Shown here: positions 38,520-46,021 of the stretch, piece after piece
How the letters are laid out: the number at the start of each line of letters is the position of its first letter
Numbering within the stretch: position 1 is the first letter of the stretch
Assembly (NCBI GenBank): GCA_965603355.1
Contig: CBFDCQ010000005.1
Span: forward strand, 24,003 to 88,002
Reading direction: 5' to 3'
Source: CBFDCQ01 sp965603355
GTDB lineage: Bacteria > Hydrogenedentota > CAZGCA01 > CBFDCQ01
Length of the DNA: 64,000 bases
Notes under the pieces: generated by a model
Seen by the model: the letters and a program-made list of their open reading frames with translations, nothing else
What the model was told of the DNA's origin: nothing
The model's database searches: none
Program-made: the position numbers and the translations under genes

Positions 38520-38578
38520 ATCGTCTTCAGCGCCCGCGTCCGTCCGCTCTGCGGACGATTGAAGACCTGTCCACCAGT

Positions 38579-38607
38579 TTGAAAGGCGCGCTACAATATG
38601 ATATGAT
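38579..38607 (+). promoter_or_regulatory. Sigma-70-type promoter of the LPS core operon
   Basis: TTGAAA (38579-38584), 17-base spacer, TATGAT (38602-38607), about 50 bases before the kinase start at 38659; divergent from the porin promoter. Confidence 0.7.
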
Positions 38608-38658
38608 TCGGGCGGGTTGAGCGGTCCAAGGTGTTGTGGGGCGGGAGATTTTGAGTGT

Positions 38659-39534
38659 ATGAGGCTACCTCACTCTTTCAAGCAGGTGCGACAGGGCTCG
38701 AGCGTCGCGATCGTGAGAGAGGACTTCGCGCTCCAGGTTGACGCGCTCGATCCAGGGCATGAACAACAACTTATAGAGGCGACAGGGCTCGTAGGACGCA
38801 GCTCGATCAAGATGCTGCGAGGGGTCGTTCTGGACGGTTCCAGGATTGTCGTGCGCCACGCCAGACGCGGCGGTCTGGTCGGGCGGATAATCCCCGACAC
38901 GTTCTTCGGGAGATGCCGCCCGTTTCGCGAACTGCTCGTCGCCGAGAAAGCGCGCAACATCGGCATTCCAACCGCGGAGGTAGTGGCGGCCGTGCGAAGA
39001 GGCGCGTTGGGGCCGTTCCACCGAGGAGCCGTTTATACGAAGGAGGTAACGGGCGCGGTCGATCTGCTGAGTTATCTGACGTCCATGGCCCGGCATCCAG
39101 ACCTCCGCTCATTGCGGACGAAACGCGACACCTTGCGCGAAGCCGGCCGCATCGTGCGTATGGCCCATGATGCCGGACTCCTCCATGCCGACTTACAACT
39201 GAAGAACGTACTTGTGCAGCATGACGGCAGGCCGGCCATTTTCCTGATAGACCTCGACAAGGCAAAATGGCATAAGCGCCTCCCGCGCTATCTGCGCATG
39301 ATGAACTTGCTGCGTCTGGTGAGGTCGGCTGCCAAAGCGGCACGATCCGGCGTATCCATCAGCCGTACGGATATGCTAAGGTTTCTGATAGGATACATAG
39401 GTCAGGATGAACCAAGCAAGCTGAGGGCGTACTGGCACGCACGGTTGCTCAAGCCTATTTTCAAGGTGAAATGGGCGCTGTCCGACGTGCTGTACAGGCT
39501 CGTTGGCTCGAGGCCCGTAACAGGAGCAGGATGA
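38659..39534 (+). CDS. Lipopolysaccharide kinase (Kdo kinase/WaaP-like)
   Basis: A 291-residue protein-kinase-fold enzyme of the KdkA/WaaP type. Catalytic loop HADLQLKNVLV (HxDxxxxN), Mg-binding IFLIDLDKAKW, and a preceding YTKEVTGAVDLLSYL hinge segment; RGGLVGRIIPDTFFGRCRPFRELLVAEK is typical of Kdo kinases. It would phosphorylate Kdo or heptose in the inner core. ATG 38659 is chosen; a frame from 38617 adds residues unrelated to the family. First gene of the LPS operon; its stop overlaps the next start. Confidence 0.9.
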   Translation: MRLPHSFKQVRQGSSVAIVREDFALQVDALDPGHEQQLIEATGLVGRSSIKMLRGVVLDGSRIVVRHARRGGLVGRIIPDTFFGRCRPFRELLVAEKARNIGIPTAEVVAAVRRGALGPFHRGAVYTKEVTGAVDLLSYLTSMARHPDLRSLRTKRDTLREAGRIVRMAHDAGLLHADLQLKNVLVQHDGRPAIFLIDLDKAKWHKRLPRYLRMMNLLRLVRSAAKAARSGVSISRTDMLRFLIGYIGQDEPSKLRAYWHARLLKPIFKVKWALSDVLYRLVGSRPVTGAG

Positions 39535-40541
39535 AACGCCGTCTGTTAGACATCATAGACCGGTTTCACGAGTCGACGGTCGCTGTCATCGGCGATATGA
39601 CCGTCGACATCTACGTTTATGCCCGGCCGCACAGATTGTCGCGCGAAGCCCCTGTGGTTATAGTGCAGTATGAGGACGAGGAGACCATGCCGGGCGGTGC
39701 TGCAAACGTGGTAAACAACCTGTGCGCGCTGGACGCTCAAGTGCTGCCCATAGGTGTGCTGGGGGATGACGAACCGGGGCACGCCCTCGCTGATTCGTTC
39801 CTGAGCGACAACGTGCGCAAGGAGGGGTTCATATTCGAGCCGGGGCGCTCAACCGTGACCAAGACGCGGATTCTCGCCGGCGACGCGCATACCTCGAAAC
39901 AACAGGTTCTCAGACTAGATAAGGAATCGGCTGAACCGCTCAGCGAGGAAACAGAACGCCGCGCGCTCGCGATGCTTGACCTGGCCCGGCAGAGCGCCGA
40001 CGCCATAATCGTCTCGGATTATGGATATGACGTCATTACTCCGGCCATTAAGTCGAAGTTGACCGATATTGCCGCTCAGAAGACGGTTCTGATCGATTCC
40101 AGGTACCGCGTGACCGAGTTCGAAGGCGCCACGGTCATCAAGCCAAACGAGTCCGAGGCCATAATCGCCGCCGGTGTCAGCGGACGCAGCGATGAAGATG
40201 TCTTTGAGGCGGGACGCCGCCTTCTTGAAATGGTATCGAGCAGGGCGGTGATGCTAACGCGCGGCAACAAGGGCATGATCGTCTTCGAAAGGGACAAGGA
40301 GCCGACAGTGGTTCCGATATGCGATACGGCTCATGTGACCGGGATCACCGACGTGTCCGGTGCCGGCGATACGGTGGCCAGCCTGCTGGGCCTGAGCCTT
40401 GCCTGCGGCGCGTCATATCTCGAGGCGGCGCACCTGGCCACATACGCGGCCGCAATCGTCGTCACTAAGAGAGGTGTCGCGGCAGCCACGGTCAAGGAAC
40501 TCTTATCGATAATTGAGGGATGTCTTGGGAAGAATCGTTAA
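39531..40541 (+). CDS. hldE1: D-glycero-beta-D-manno-heptose-7-phosphate kinase
   Basis: A 336-residue PfkB-family sugar kinase, equivalent to the N-terminal half of HldE (RfaE1). VIGDMTVDIYVYARPHRLSREAP-type N terminus (GD, then RLSREAPV), PGGAANVVNNL, the KPNESEA block, and DVSGAGDTVASLLGL with the catalytic Asp. ATG 39531 overlaps the previous stop (ATGA). The nucleotidyltransferase half is a separate overlapping gene, so the bifunctional enzyme of enterics is split here. Confidence 0.95.
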   Translation: MKRRLLDIIDRFHESTVAVIGDMTVDIYVYARPHRLSREAPVVIVQYEDEETMPGGAANVVNNLCALDAQVLPIGVLGDDEPGHALADSFLSDNVRKEGFIFEPGRSTVTKTRILAGDAHTSKQQVLRLDKESAEPLSEETERRALAMLDLARQSADAIIVSDYGYDVITPAIKSKLTDIAAQKTVLIDSRYRVTEFEGATVIKPNESEAIIAAGVSGRSDEDVFEAGRRLLEMVSSRAVMLTRGNKGMIVFERDKEPTVVPICDTAHVTGITDVSGAGDTVASLLGLSLACGASYLEAAHLATYAAAIVVTKRGVAAATVKELLSIIEGCLGKNR

Positions 40542-41022
40542 GGATCACACAGAACTAAAGGACATCGTCGACACAGCTCAAAAGGAAGGCAAAACCGTTG
40601 TCCTGACCAACGGGTGTTTCGATCTGATACACGTCGGTCACGTAAGGTACCTTCAAGGAGCCCGGGCGGAGGGCGATCTGCTCGTAGTCGCCTTGAACGA
40701 CGATGAATCGGTGCGGCAGTTCAAGAGGTCTGACGGACCGCTCATGCCCGAAGACGAACGCGCGGAGGTCGTGGCGGCTTTCGATGGCGTGGACTACGTC
40801 ACGTTCTTCTCCGAACCCTCGGCCGACGCGATACTCGACCTGCTGCGTCCGGATGTCCACGCCAAGGGCACGGACTATACGAAGGAGACCGTGCCGGAAC
40901 GAGACACGGTGCTTGCGTACGGTGGCCGGATAGCGATAGTCGGCGATCCCAAGAGCCACTCCACGACGGAGCTGATGGCTCGTGTGGCGGACAAGCTGAA
41001 GACCGACAATGACGGCGGGTGA
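40525..41022 (+). CDS. hldE2: D-glycero-beta-D-manno-heptose 1-phosphate adenylyltransferase
   Basis: A roughly 165-residue cytidylyltransferase-like enzyme, equivalent to the C-terminal half of HldE (RfaE2). TNGCFDLIHVGHVRYLQGA contains the GxFDxxHxGH nucleotide site; KGTDYTKETVPE and GDPKSHSTTELM are the later signatures. The start is uncertain: TTG 40525 has GAGGGA ahead, TTG 40513 has none; either overlaps hldE1. Makes ADP-heptose for LPS core together with the kinase. Confidence 0.94.
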   Translation: MGRIVKDHTELKDIVDTAQKEGKTVVLTNGCFDLIHVGHVRYLQGARAEGDLLVVALNDDESVRQFKRSDGPLMPEDERAEVVAAFDGVDYVTFFSEPSADAILDLLRPDVHAKGTDYTKETVPERDTVLAYGGRIAIVGDPKSHSTTELMARVADKLKTDNDGG

Positions 41023-41095
41023 GACCGCAACCTTTTTCTCGCAGTGCCCGGCCGCACAGCGAGTACTCCGGCCAAGCCGCTGATCGAACATCCTC

Positions 41096-42682
41096 GTGAG
41101 TGAAAGGAACGGAAGCGTGCATGATCGCCCCTCGGAAGAGGATGGCCTCGCGAAACGCTGGCGTTGGCGCGTATCGAGCGCCGACGACGAACCGCTCGTC
41201 CAGCACACCATTGCCACTTTGAGGTGCCCGGAAAGCGACAGCGTGGAGGTTCTGAAGTCGAATCCGGCAAGAACGGTCATGTCGCTGGCGGGCGATATCC
41301 CCGTAATTGTGAAGAGGTACAACGTCCGTACCGCGGGAGAGTGCCTGAAGCACATTGTCGCACCATCCAAGGCAGCCGCCGCGTTTCGAGCCTTCCGGCT
41401 GTGCGCTGAGAAGGCGATCCCGGTGTCGCAGATTCTCGCATGGGGAGAAGACCGAAGCGGCGCCCTTCTTCGCCGGTCATGCATCATAGAGAGGCGGATT
41501 GACAACGCCGTCCCGCTAGGCGAGTACATTGCCGATCATTTCTCCGGAGCCGCCGGCGGCCGCCGGGCTTCAATAATGCAGGCTGTCGGCTCGCTTCTGG
41601 CCGAGATCCACGCGGCGGGCCTTTCCCACCCCGATTTTCACCCCGGAAACATCCTCGTACGCTGGACGGCTTCGGGCGAGCCGGAACTGTTCGTCGTGGA
41701 CCTTCACCCGGTTCGCCGGCTCCGCCTGCTCCGTTCCAGAAGACGCGTGAAGGACATTGCCAAGCTGTACCATTCGTTGCGCCCGGTCGCCCAAGATGAC
41801 GATCTCAAGGAGCTGCTGGCGGCATACTCGGAGGCGGCAGGGCCGTTTCGGGTACCGGAGGCCAGGATCGCTCGTCTTGCCCGAAAGTTGGAGAGCACGC
41901 GACTGAGAAGCAGAACCAAACGGTGCGTTAAGCAGAGCTCGCAGTTCACCAAGGAGAGAGTAAACGGGTTGACAGTTTATAGACGTCGCGACTGGCCGAC
42001 CGACGAGCTTCAGGCCGCCCTCCGCGAGCACGAAGAGGCAAGAACGTTGCGCGATGCGCGCCTTGTAAAGGAGTCGCGCAAGAGTTGGGTAACCGTCGTC
42101 CCGTGCTCGGCTCGGCGATACTCCGAGAAGCTCGTCGTCAAAGAACCGCGGCTGAGAGTGTCTTTCAAGGGCCGACGCGGGACCGTGAACATCCTGCGTA
42201 TGCGACGCGCGTGGATCGCCGCGAACGCGTTCACTGTGCGCGGTTTCTCGGTACCGCAACACCTCGCGCTCGTCGAGAAGAGGTTCTTGGGCATCCCACG
42301 TCGAGCGTGGCTCGTCTCGCGCTACCTCCAGAACGCGCCCGACCTCGATCGGTACCTCGAATCGCATCCGGATCTGCCGTCGGGGTTCCTCAACCAGCTC
42401 GCTGGGACTGTATCCAAGCTTTTCCGCAGTGGGATATACCATAACGATCTTTCTGGAAAGAACATACTTATCATTGAGCGACCGAAGGACCAATGGGAAT
42501 TTCATTTTCTCGATCTCGAGAGCGTGACGCTGTGGCGGAGGTTGACGGCACGGCGGAAGTCCAATAACATAGCTCAGATCGACCGATCGTTGAGGGCATG
42601 GTGCAGCCCGCAGCAGAGGGAATACTTCTTTAGCAGAATGTCGCCGCAACCGTCTCACGCGCTTGATCGGGGAAGAGGATGA
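41096..42682 (+). CDS. Tandem two-domain lipopolysaccharide kinase
   Basis: A 528-residue protein with two kinase-like domains. Domain 1 (about 50-275) has LSHPDFHPGNILV (His178, Asp180, Asn185) and FVVDLHP; domain 2 (about 285-500) has IYHNDLSGKNILI (His449, Asp451, Asn456) and FLDLES. Both keep the catalytic Asp, the loop Asn and a metal-binding Asp, and lysines for ATP (VIVKRY; LVVKEP), so both may be active. WaaP/InaA-type kinases are usually single-domain. The start is GTG 41096. The stop overlaps the glycosyltransferase start. Probably phosphorylates two core sugars or one sugar twice. Confidence 0.87.
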   Translation: MSERNGSVHDRPSEEDGLAKRWRWRVSSADDEPLVQHTIATLRCPESDSVEVLKSNPARTVMSLAGDIPVIVKRYNVRTAGECLKHIVAPSKAAAAFRAFRLCAEKAIPVSQILAWGEDRSGALLRRSCIIERRIDNAVPLGEYIADHFSGAAGGRRASIMQAVGSLLAEIHAAGLSHPDFHPGNILVRWTASGEPELFVVDLHPVRRLRLLRSRRRVKDIAKLYHSLRPVAQDDDLKELLAAYSEAAGPFRVPEARIARLARKLESTRLRSRTKRCVKQSSQFTKERVNGLTVYRRRDWPTDELQAALREHEEARTLRDARLVKESRKSWVTVVPCSARRYSEKLVVKEPRLRVSFKGRRGTVNILRMRRAWIAANAFTVRGFSVPQHLALVEKRFLGIPRRAWLVSRYLQNAPDLDRYLESHPDLPSGFLNQLAGTVSKLFRSGIYHNDLSGKNILIIERPKDQWEFHFLDLESVTLWRRLTARRKSNNIAQIDRSLRAWCSPQQREYFFSRMSPQPSHALDRGRG

Positions 42683-43836
42683 AGGTTCTCCATCTCTTCA
42701 GCAACACAAAGTGGACCGGCCCTGCAGAGCCGGTCGTGAACTTGTGCCGGGCGTTGCAGTCGCGCGGCATGGATGTAACTCTGGCCTGCGGCAGAGTACG
42801 AACCCCGCCGGTCGAACCGACCGTCGCGGATCGCGCCCGCGACGCGGGAGTCAACGTCATCTCGGACTTGTGGCTCCGCAAACACGCAAGCCTACGCCGC
42901 AACTACCTCGACTCTTCGCGGCTTCGGGAGTACGTCGAGGCGCAGCGGTTCGACCTCATTCATACCCACATGAAGAACGACCATCTCGTGGCCGCCCTGG
43001 CGGCTCGCCGCTCTAAGGTCTTCCCGCCGGTATTGCGCAGCAGCTATGAGGGCGACGGCCTCCGCCCGGACCTGAGAAACCGTATCCTGCTCAAGAGGTA
43101 TACCAATGGCCTTGTTACCTGCTCACGCAAGGCGCGACAGAACGATATCGCGAACTTCCATCTTCCGGAGGAGCGCGTCTGGACGGCATATGGCGCGGTG
43201 GACACGGATCAGTTCAATCCCGAAAGAGATTTGCCGGACTTCCGCACCCGCTTTCGGTTGTCGCCCGATCTCTTCATCGTCGGTATTGTCGCGCGGATCC
43301 AGGTACGACGCAAGTTCGGCCTTCTCCTCGACGCAGTGGTTCGCGCCTATCGTGAACTCGACAATCTCCGCGTCATGATCATCGGTCGCGGCACGCAAAT
43401 GAAAAAGGTCGCTGTCGAGCCCGCAAAGAGACTGCGCCTCGAGCGGTGCGTTCTTTTCCCGGGTTACTTTCGCGGAGACGACTATTTGGCGGCACTCAAG
43501 TGCCTCGATGCCAAGGTGTACCTGTACCCGGGCACGGACGGGACGTGCCGGGCGCTTCTCCAGGCCATGGCTTTTGGCAAACCGTGTGTTGCGTCCAAAA
43601 GAGGCGTACTGCCCGAAATAGTGATTGACGGTCTTAATGGGTTTGTGGTTGAGGATGATCCGGCCGCCCTGGCCGACGCCATCCTAAAACTCGCCCGCGA
43701 TCCACAGCTGCGACGCACGCTCGGCGCGAACGCCAGGGCCAAGGCTGTCAGCGAGTTCTCCCTGCAGAAACTGGCAACGAGCATCGAGGTCGTGTACCGT
43801 GAGCTTATCGAACAGGCTCCACGCATGCATCTATAG
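42679..43836 (+). CDS. Glycosyltransferase family 4
   Basis: A 385-residue GT-B fold enzyme: N terminus MKVLHLFSNTKWTGPAEP (acceptor-side glycine loop), FDLIHTHMKNDHLVA, linker, then nucleotide-sugar domain FIVGIVARIQVRRKFGLLLDAV and LFPGYFRGDDYLAALKCLDA. The usual donor motif EGFGxxxLEAM is GTCRALLQAMAFGKPCVAS preceded by TD, so the first Glu of EX7E is Asp and the second Gln; activity is still likely. ATG 42679 overlaps the kinase stop. Presumably an LPS core heptosyl- or hexosyltransferase. Confidence 0.9.
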   Translation: MKVLHLFSNTKWTGPAEPVVNLCRALQSRGMDVTLACGRVRTPPVEPTVADRARDAGVNVISDLWLRKHASLRRNYLDSSRLREYVEAQRFDLIHTHMKNDHLVAALAARRSKVFPPVLRSSYEGDGLRPDLRNRILLKRYTNGLVTCSRKARQNDIANFHLPEERVWTAYGAVDTDQFNPERDLPDFRTRFRLSPDLFIVGIVARIQVRRKFGLLLDAVVRAYRELDNLRVMIIGRGTQMKKVAVEPAKRLRLERCVLFPGYFRGDDYLAALKCLDAKVYLYPGTDGTCRALLQAMAFGKPCVASKRGVLPEIVIDGLNGFVVEDDPAALADAILKLARDPQLRRTLGANARAKAVSEFSLQKLATSIEVVYRELIEQAPRMHL

Positions 43837-44434
43837 CGCTCTGAGCCCCTTCTCGAGGGTGTACCAGGCCATGTTGATAACATGTCAACAACTCCGCGCA
43901 CCGTGCCCACCGTGTCCGAGCGCCTAGGCACAGGGGCCGGCTTGGTCCGATCTGCGCGTCAATACTCGCTGTTCCGCGCTCCAACCCCACCGCCCGCGAA
44001 GATTCACTCACCGCCATGCACACCCAAACTACTATATACCAGTGACTTATACAATCAGCATCGCGTATAGCTCCAAATCGCCAATGATTTCGTCCGCCGC
44101 CACACACGTTTTCCGCTCGCACTCGCTCGCAACACAGGCCGCTCCGGATCGCCTTCTCAGAAGTCCTTATTAGCGTATGTGAGTAACTCCCGCTCCGACG
44201 GACACAAAGGTATTGACGGATTGTTGCCTTTGCAAAGAGGTATTGCTTCTTTGCTCGCTCTGTGTTAATATAGGGGACAAGGTGGCGGAGATATCCCCAA
44301 CTTACCGACAGCGAAACTTCAACAGTATCGCTGCTCGACAGGGGATGTTAGGGTTGTCAACAGGGCTTACTATTACTAGTACGGTTATTCCTTTTACAAG
44401 AGTCTTATCACAAAAACCAGCGAGGTAGAAAAAG
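43837..44434. other. 598-base gap before dnaN, possible replication-origin region
   Basis: No gene is supported. One near-consensus DnaA box in reverse orientation lies at 43872-43880 (TGTTGATAA, i.e. TTATCAACA), within GTTGA-N7-TCAAC (43874-43890); GTTGTCAAC at 44353-44361 is a second small palindrome. No box cluster or AT-rich unwinding stretch stands out. The only clear element is the dnaN promoter at 44243. Confidence 0.4.
44243..44271 (+). promoter_or_regulatory. Sigma-70-type promoter of dnaN
   Basis: TTGCTT (44243-44248), 17-base spacer, TAATAT (44266-44271). It would give a leader of about 155 bases before dnaN. Confidence 0.6.
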
Positions 44435-45532
44435 ATGAAAGCGTCCCTAGCGAAAACGGATCTGCAGAAAGGAATTTCGTATGTTCAGAATGTGGTCCCC
44501 TCGCGTTCGGCCCTACCTATTATTTCAAACGTACTCTTGAATGCCACGAAAGGCAAACTCAAGCTGTCTGCTACCGACCTGCGTGTCGGAATAGAGTGTA
44601 CAATTGACGCCAAAGTAACATCGCAGGGAAGCCTATCTGTTTCTGCAACGCGTCTGGGAGAGATCGTGCGCGAGTTGCCCGAAAAGGACGTTCTGATCCA
44701 GAGCACAAAGGAGAAGATGCTGGCGTTGACCTGCGACAAGAGCTTCTTCAAGATCATGAGTCTGCCGGGCGACGAGTTTCCAGCTCTGCCGGTCGTCGAA
44801 ACCAAAACCCCGGTTAAGCTGGAACAGAGGTTGGTGCGAGAGATGTTTCAGAAAACGGCGTTTGCGATTTCCAGTGAACAGGCGCGCTACACGCTGACGG
44901 GACTGTTGTTCGACTTGGAAAAGGGCAAACTAAGGGTGGTTGCGACAGATGGAAGAAGAATGAGTTATGCCCACAGAGACGTGGACATTCCAAAAGATTA
45001 CAGGGCGGCAGTGATAGTTCCCGACAAGATGATCACAGAAGTCCTGCGGTTGATGAAAGGTGACGGGGAACTTCTGGTAGAGATCGGTGAGAATCAGATT
45101 AATTTAACTTTCGACGATATCCGCTTGGTGTCGCAGTTGATCGAGGGCAACTTTCCGGATTATAAGGCGGTGATCCCGAAAAAACATGAGTGGGAAGTTG
45201 TAGTGGACACGTTTGATTTCACGATGGCGACAAGGCGCGCAAGCGCGGTCACGAGCAGAGAGTTTAACTCAGTGAAGTTGCATATATGCAAGGGGCTGAT
45301 GATACTGTCGGCTGTAACTCCAGACGTTGGCGAGGCAAAGGATGAGATTGCCGTCTCTTACGAAGGGGACGACATCGATATCGTGTTCAACCCGGACTAC
45401 CTGCTTGATGCGCTTGGCAGCATAGAGACCGACAGAACCGTGCTGCAATTAAAGGATGCTCTGAGTCCCGGTGTGCTAAAGCCGTATGAGAGCGAGGAAT
45501 ACGTATACGTGATCATGCCAATAAAGGTCTGA
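44435..45532 (+). CDS. dnaN: DNA polymerase III sliding clamp (beta subunit)
   Basis: A 365-residue beta clamp with the three-domain plan: KGISYVQNVVPSRSALPIISN at the start, PGDEFPALPVVE between domains 1 and 2, RYTLTGLLFDLEKGKLRVVATDGRRMS (in two blocks) in domain 2, and a C terminus ending EEYVYVIMPIKV, which forms part of the partner-binding pocket. GAGG lies about nine bases before ATG 44435. It is followed by dciA and gyrB, the order often found next to dnaA and oriC; dnaA itself is not in the window. Confidence 0.98.
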   Translation: MKASLAKTDLQKGISYVQNVVPSRSALPIISNVLLNATKGKLKLSATDLRVGIECTIDAKVTSQGSLSVSATRLGEIVRELPEKDVLIQSTKEKMLALTCDKSFFKIMSLPGDEFPALPVVETKTPVKLEQRLVREMFQKTAFAISSEQARYTLTGLLFDLEKGKLRVVATDGRRMSYAHRDVDIPKDYRAAVIVPDKMITEVLRLMKGDGELLVEIGENQINLTFDDIRLVSQLIEGNFPDYKAVIPKKHEWEVVVDTFDFTMATRRASAVTSREFNSVKLHICKGLMILSAVTPDVGEAKDEIAVSYEGDDIDIVFNPDYLLDALGSIETDRTVLQLKDALSPGVLKPYESEEYVYVIMPIKV

Positions 45533-45536
45533 CCAA

Positions 45537-45848
45537 GTGAAGAAAGTCGATTCCATCATTGGCGCGATGTTCAAGAAGAGTTCTCTTAGTAGAAGTGCCC
45601 GTTTAGGCGAGATATGGACGAGTTGGGAGAAAATAACCGGCCCCGATGTCGCCAGTCACGCTCGGCCAATAAAGGTTGTTGGGAGACGGCTTTACGTCGA
45701 AATCGATAGTGCGGCGCAGCATCATAAGCTCTCGTTTCTCAAGGACGAGATATTGAATCGAGTGCGCGCGTTTACGGGTGGAAGCTATATCGACGAGATT
45801 GTGTTCAAATCGCGGCCGAGAGCTAGCGGTGTAGTAACCACGCGCTAG
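45537..45848 (+). CDS. dciA: DciA (DUF721) helicase-loading factor
   Basis: A 103-residue DUF721 protein. LGEIWTSWEKITGPDVASHARP and RRLYVEIDSAAQHHKLSFLK are the family signatures (W..I.G..i..H..P; l.V.v.s..w...L). DciA recruits the replicative helicase DnaB in bacteria lacking DnaC/DnaI. GTG 45537 lies four bases after dnaN, so the two are cotranscribed. Confidence 0.92.
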   Translation: MKKVDSIIGAMFKKSSLSRSARLGEIWTSWEKITGPDVASHARPIKVVGRRLYVEIDSAAQHHKLSFLKDEILNRVRAFTGGSYIDEIVFKSRPRASGVVTTR

Positions 45849-45923
45849 CCCATATATAGACCTACCGGTTCCCAGACCACCGTATATAGTGCTCTTTAGC
45901 CGCCGATCGGACTACATTTTTTG

Positions 45924-45952
45924 TTTACAAAATGGCCGTTTTATGATATGAT
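45924..45952 (+). promoter_or_regulatory. Sigma-70-type promoter of gyrB
   Basis: TTTACA (45924-45929), 17-base spacer, TATGAT (45947-45952). Its predicted transcription start near 45959 rules out an in-frame TTG at 45956 and supports ATG 46022 for gyrB. Confidence 0.65.
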
Positions 45953-46021
45953 ATATTGGTTAATTTGAAGGGCAAATCGCAGTGTGCCGCCGCAAGGGAA
46001 GAGACATTAGGATCAGAGCCT

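Noticed and set aside
43805..44122. Minus-strand open frame of 105 codons in the gap before dnaN
   Set aside because: It overlaps the end of the glycosyltransferase gene, lacks a ribosome site and has a composition unlike the neighbouring proteins.
44213..44428. Open frame of 71 codons upstream of dnaN
   Set aside because: It covers the dnaN promoter, has no ribosome site and resembles no family.
43860..44434. A full oriC with several DnaA boxes
   Set aside because: Only one site within one mismatch of TTATCCACA was found; TTATCACAA (44405) and TTATACAAT (44047) are too poor.
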